Shown: piece by piece, positions 61,391 through 64,000 of the stretch
Position numbering within the stretch: the first letter of the stretch is position 1
How the letters are laid out: every line of letters begins with the position of its first letter
Assembly (NCBI RefSeq): GCF_030151085.1
Contig: NZ_JASLER010000070.1
Span: forward strand, 21,554-85,553
Reading direction: 5' to 3'
Origin: Bacteroides sp.
GTDB lineage: Bacteria; Bacteroidota; Bacteroidia; Bacteroidales; Bacteroidaceae
DNA: 64,000 nucleotides
The notes under the pieces: generated by a model
Told to the model about the DNA's origin: nothing
The model's database searches: none
The model's input: only the letters and a program-made list of their open reading frames with translations
Translations under genes and position numbers: made by a program

Positions 61391-63010
61391 ATGAAAAAAG
61401 GAATTAAATATACTGCGCTTTGCACTTTTGCATTGGCATTTGCAATGAATATTTCTTCTTGCTCCGATTTCTTGCAAGTGGAGCCGACAGGGTCAGTGCC
61501 CGAAGAAGAAGCATACGCACACGTGAATGTGGTTGAGAAGCTCGTAATAGGCTTATATAAAGACTACCGCGGATGTAAATCCGGTCGTAATGGCTTGATG
61601 ACAAATTTAGGAAATGATGAAACACAACAAGGTAACTTCCAGTTGATTTCATCGGGTGACCAAGCTGGTATGGATAAATACAACGGACAGTTGAATCCTA
61701 CTTCGCAACAAGTGGCTACTATTTGGAACAACCGTTGGCCAGCAGTAGTTACGGCAGCCAAGGTGGTGTTTGCCGCAAAGAAGACCACGGAAGATCCTAA
61801 AAAGGCGTCACAACTCTTGGGTGAAGCCAGCTTCATTCGTGGTATGCTGATGTTTGAGTTGAGTATGTATTGGGGTGAAATACCCATCATCGACATGGAC
61901 CGCACCGAAGAACTGGGTCTTGGCCCTCAGCCGTTGAAAGATGTATGGACTTATATTATCGATGACTTCAAGACAGCTGCCGAAAGTTTGCCCGAGTCTT
62001 ATGATGCTGAGCCGCAACGCGCCACTGCTGGTGCTGCATGGGCTATGTTGGGAAAAGCTTATATGTCTGCTCCCGTAGAAACTGGATTCCGCGATTTTGC
62101 TAAAGCTGATGAATGCTTCGAGAAGATTATCGCTACAAACCGCTATGAAATATTGAGTAAGTATGCCGATATATTCAGATATGATAATCCCAATTCAAAA
62201 GAATCTCTGTTCGAATTGCAGTTCGATCCTAAGTGGCCCGACCAAAACTCTTGGGAGTTTGACTGCGGCTCACGTGCTTGCGACTCTTGGTTCGGACAAG
62301 AATGTTCTTTCTCCGGTTATGATTTCTTAGTACCGACTCCGTTTGCATACAAAACAGTGGCCGAGGGTGGTATTTGGGAAGAAGGAGATTTACGTAAAGA
62401 CGAAGCTTTACGCTATGACTTCACATATAAAACAAAGAAGTACTCTGATAAGGGAGAATATGAAATGATTACTCCTGACTTGAGCAAGACTCAATGGACT
62501 GGTACAACCGATGAGCTTGATCCGCATATCAAGAAGTTCGAAGATTATAGAACCGATGTTCTTTCAGGGTTTGGCATTAATAATATGTGGAACTCCGGTA
62601 AATGTTTTTCTGTAATCCGTTATGCTGATATATTGTTATTGCACGCCGAGTGTATGAATGAAATGGGACAAACTTCTGAAGCGGTTCAGCTTGTCAACGA
62701 TAAGATTCGTACACGTGCTTGGGGAGGTACATTGCCTGCCGACAAGAAGTGGAACACCGGCATGGGACAAGATGAATTCCGTACAAAGATTATGGATGAA
62801 CGATTCCGTGAACTCTGCTTCGAAGGATGGCGTCGTATCGACTTGCTTCGTACCGATAACTTTATTAAGTTAGTTAAAGAACGCAACCGTTGGACTAAAG
62901 AATCGGGTACTATCCAGGATTTCCACAAACGTTATCCTATACCTGATACTGAAATCAAGACGAACGATGCTTTCAGTCCCGAAGATCAGAATCCGGGTTA
63001 TACCAAATAA
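61391..63010 (+). CDS. SusD/RagB glycan-binding lipoprotein
   Basis: I start at the ATG at 61391 (539 residues), which gives a normal lipoprotein signal peptide ending in NISSC; the longer frame adds 11 hydrophilic residues. After CSDFLQVEPTGSVPEEEAY come SusD landmarks: LLGEASFIRGMLMFELSMYWGEIPII, ATAGAAWAMLGKAYMSAP, SVIRYADILLLHAECMNEMGQ and the C-terminal DERFRELCFEGWRRIDLLRTDNF. It binds the PUL B glycan at the cell surface and caps the SusC channel. A hairpin follows at 63039-63074 before the GalM gene. Confidence 0.96.
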   Translation: MKKGIKYTALCTFALAFAMNISSCSDFLQVEPTGSVPEEEAYAHVNVVEKLVIGLYKDYRGCKSGRNGLMTNLGNDETQQGNFQLISSGDQAGMDKYNGQLNPTSQQVATIWNNRWPAVVTAAKVVFAAKKTTEDPKKASQLLGEASFIRGMLMFELSMYWGEIPIIDMDRTEELGLGPQPLKDVWTYIIDDFKTAAESLPESYDAEPQRATAGAAWAMLGKAYMSAPVETGFRDFAKADECFEKIIATNRYEILSKYADIFRYDNPNSKESLFELQFDPKWPDQNSWEFDCGSRACDSWFGQECSFSGYDFLVPTPFAYKTVAEGGIWEEGDLRKDEALRYDFTYKTKKYSDKGEYEMITPDLSKTQWTGTTDELDPHIKKFEDYRTDVLSGFGINNMWNSGKCFSVIRYADILLLHAECMNEMGQTSEAVQLVNDKIRTRAWGGTLPADKKWNTGMGQDEFRTKIMDERFRELCFEGWRRIDLLRTDNFIKLVKERNRWTKESGTIQDFHKRYPIPDTEIKTNDAFSPEDQNPGYTK

Positions 63011-63038
63011 GTAGGAGGACACTTCGTTTCTCTTAAAG

Positions 63039-63080
63039 GAAACGCTCGTTCCCACGTAAGGAAACGGGCGTTTCTTCATA
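63039..63080 (+). terminator. Hairpin between susD and the GalM fragment
   Basis: A 15-bp stem (63039-63053 with 63060-63074, one mismatch and one G-U pair) is followed by a short pyrimidine run TTCTTC. GGAAACG occurs three times at and around it. It may reduce read-through from susD into the epimerase gene. Confidence 0.6.
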
Positions 63081-63105
63081 AGGAAACGATAAGACATTTA
63101 TAATT

Positions 63106-63408
63106 ATGGAAGTTACATCTCAATTAGAAACCTTCACTCAGCAGCAAGAACCTGTTTTTCGCTTTCGGATAACCAATTCATCAGGTAATTATGTAGAACT
63201 GACCAATTGGGGAGCCCGGTGGATAACAGCAATGCTTCCCGATGTCAAGGGGAAATTATCTAACGTGATACAAGGTTATGAAAAACTAGATGACTATCTT
63301 ACAGATACTTATTATATGGGAGCTATCATTGGACGGTTTGCCAATCGAATAGGCGGTGCTTCTTTCAATATCGACGAAGTTACTTATCAACTAGAAACCA
63401 ACGATGGC
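63106..63408 (+). CDS. galM: Aldose 1-epimerase (mutarotase), N-terminal fragment cut by the chimeric join
   Basis: The first 101 codons encode a normal GalM N-terminus: FRFRITNSSGNYVELTNWGARW, LSNVIQGYEKLDDY, YMGAIIGRFANRIGGASFNID and YQLETNDG. In the family the next residues should lead into the catalytic N-x-L-H-G-G region. Here the reading frame passes instead into about 70% GC sequence, giving an unrelated, low-complexity tail to 63915. GalM interconverts alpha and beta anomers of galactose or glucose, which fits a PUL that frees alpha-galactose. The family's usual length is about 350 residues, so about 70% of the protein is missing. The break is in the DNA, not a stop or frameshift. Confidence 0.88.
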
Positions 63409-63410
63409 CG
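63398..63410. other. Chimeric junction: Bacteroidota to high-GC DNA
   Basis: Codons of GalM (ETNDG, ending 63408) and, on the other strand, codons that still fit the LysR protein (NPAIVG) share the bases 63398-63408, CCAACGATGGC. Left of this, GC is about 43% (63301-63360 counted); right of it about 70% (63481-63540 counted). Two unrelated genes are both cut at the same point, as in a library or assembly chimera joined by microhomology. Confidence 0.88.
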
Positions 63411-64000
63411 GGTTGACCAATGGTGTTTGGACCAGTCCGGCCAGCTCGCCCAAGGGCGCGAGCCACTGCGCCGGAACCACGCTCGCCCACCGGCCGGTGG
63501 CGACCTGGGCCAGCAGCGTGGTCATGGAGTCGCATTCGATGCGCGGCTCGGCGGTGCGCCCGTGGGAGGCCAGGACATCGTCCAGCAGCTGGCGGCCGCG
63601 CATGGACGAATCCAGCAGGCACAGCGGCAGCGAGAGCACCTCGTCCACCGCGGTCGGCTGCCCGGCGCCCTCGAACATGCCCTCCTTGGTGACGAGCACA
63701 TGTTCCTCGCGGTACAGCGGCACCGCGAGCAGCCCGCCCAGCTCCGCAGGGTCCGCGTAGACCAGCCCGGCATCGAGCTCGAAGGAGCGCACCCGGGCAA
63801 TGATGTCCGTGGAGCGCAGGCTGCCCTGGATCTGGACGCCGGCCTTCGGGTTGGCGCGGGCGAAGGCATCGGACAGTCGCGCCACCGTGGAGGAGGCGGC
63901 GGGTACCACACCTAGGCGCAGCGTCCCGGTCAGCCCGGCCTGCAGCGCCGCCACTTCCTGGGCCAGCGCATCGCGGTCCGCCAGCAGGCGCTGCGCCCAG
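63409..64000 (-). CDS. LysR-family transcriptional regulator, internal fragment from a foreign high-GC genome
   Basis: On the minus strand one frame is open from the right edge (64000) to the join. It reads WAQRLLADRDALAQEVAALQAG (the linker helix after the missing HTH), then LTGTLRLGVVPAASSTVARL and further effector-domain segments: GLVYADPAEL, PLYREEHVLV, RGRQLLDDVLASHG and ECDSMTTLLAQVATGRWASVVPAQWL. This is a LysR substrate-binding domain. The DNA-binding domain lies beyond the window and the last part is lost at the junction. Strong G/C at third positions and Ala/Arg-rich sequence suggest an actinobacterium. It should not be read as part of the Bacteroidota locus. Confidence 0.85.

Noticed and set aside
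63106..63915. A continuous 269-codon reading frame beginning as GalM
   Set aside because: Only the first 101 codons match the mutarotase family. The rest is an accidental frame through high-GC LysR DNA on the opposite strand, so the fusion protein is an artefact of the join.
63391..63954. A complete-looking 187-residue LysR protein starting at a GTG at 63954
   Set aside because: The frame stays open to the right edge and encodes the LysR linker helix upstream of that GTG, so the GTG is an internal Val codon. Its stop at 63391 lies in GalM sequence beyond the join.
63398..64000. Horizontal transfer of an actinobacterial gene into the PUL
   Set aside because: No mobile-element marks, both genes truncated at a single microhomology, and no amelioration of GC or codon use. 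A chimera is simpler.
1..64000. tRNA, rRNA, tmRNA, CRISPR arrays, transposases or phage genes
   Set aside because: Reading both strands I found no cloverleaf-like stretch, conserved rRNA sequence, spaced repeat array or recognisable mobility protein.

Overview
The window looks like a chromosomal segment of a gut-type Bacteroidota, most probably Bacteroides or a close relative. The evidence is three SusC/SusD-type outer-membrane systems, an ECF sigma/FecR pair, a one-protein hybrid two-component regulator, many lipoproteins with short LxGC/SxC lipoboxes, GC near 43% in a counted line, and promoters of the Bacteroides form TTTG-N19-21-TAnnTTTG (best case upstream of rpsA, 2929-2959). I cannot name a species from the sequence alone.

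Layout. 1-2341: 5' part of a susC gene read leftwards out of the window. 2342-3024: a 683-bp non-coding stretch with a palindromic repeat array and the rpsA promoter. 3025-14859: housekeeping and small-gene block, with rpsA, a duplicated-domain lipoprotein, ribonuclease Z, an ECF sigma three-gene operon, a leftward operon ending in mazG, a DUF3810 membrane protein, a Cys-rich membrane protein and valS. 15045-35457: first polysaccharide-utilisation region (PUL A), with a GH50-like agarase-type hydrolase, a leftward operon (FG-GAP-like protein, ThuA-like protein, GH9 enzyme), a divergent ECF sigma / FecR anti-sigma pair, SusC with an STN signalling domain, SusD, a DUF3823 lipoprotein, and two tandem 1000-residue beta-helix plus propeller proteins. 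A likely antisense small RNA lies between fecR and susC. 35548-37187: two leftward genes of unknown function. 37425-63408: second region (PUL B), with GH92, GH95, a second GH92, an MFS sugar transporter, a cytoplasmic DUF5107-TPR protein, a GH97 alpha-galactosidase, a hybrid two-component regulator, a GH36-like alpha-galactosidase, SusC, SusD and the start of an aldose 1-epimerase.

How the genes fit together. In PUL A, glycan passing through SusC should signal through the STN domain and FecR to the ECF sigma factor. In PUL B the hybrid sensor should bind a periplasmic oligosaccharide and switch on the flanking genes. Its enzyme set (alpha-mannosidases, alpha-galactosidases, an alpha-fucosidase/alpha-L-galactosidase-type enzyme, a sugar importer and GalM) suggests an alpha-galactose-capped, alpha-mannose-containing glycan. 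That substrate is inference.

The most important anomaly is at about 63398-63410. The GalM gene stops matching its family in mid-domain and the sequence turns abruptly into roughly 70% GC DNA encoding, on the other strand, part of a LysR-type regulator of actinobacterial appearance. The two sides share about 11 bases at the join. This is best read as an assembly or library chimera, so nothing right of about 63400 should be assigned to this organism. I found no tRNA, rRNA, CRISPR array, insertion sequence or prophage.
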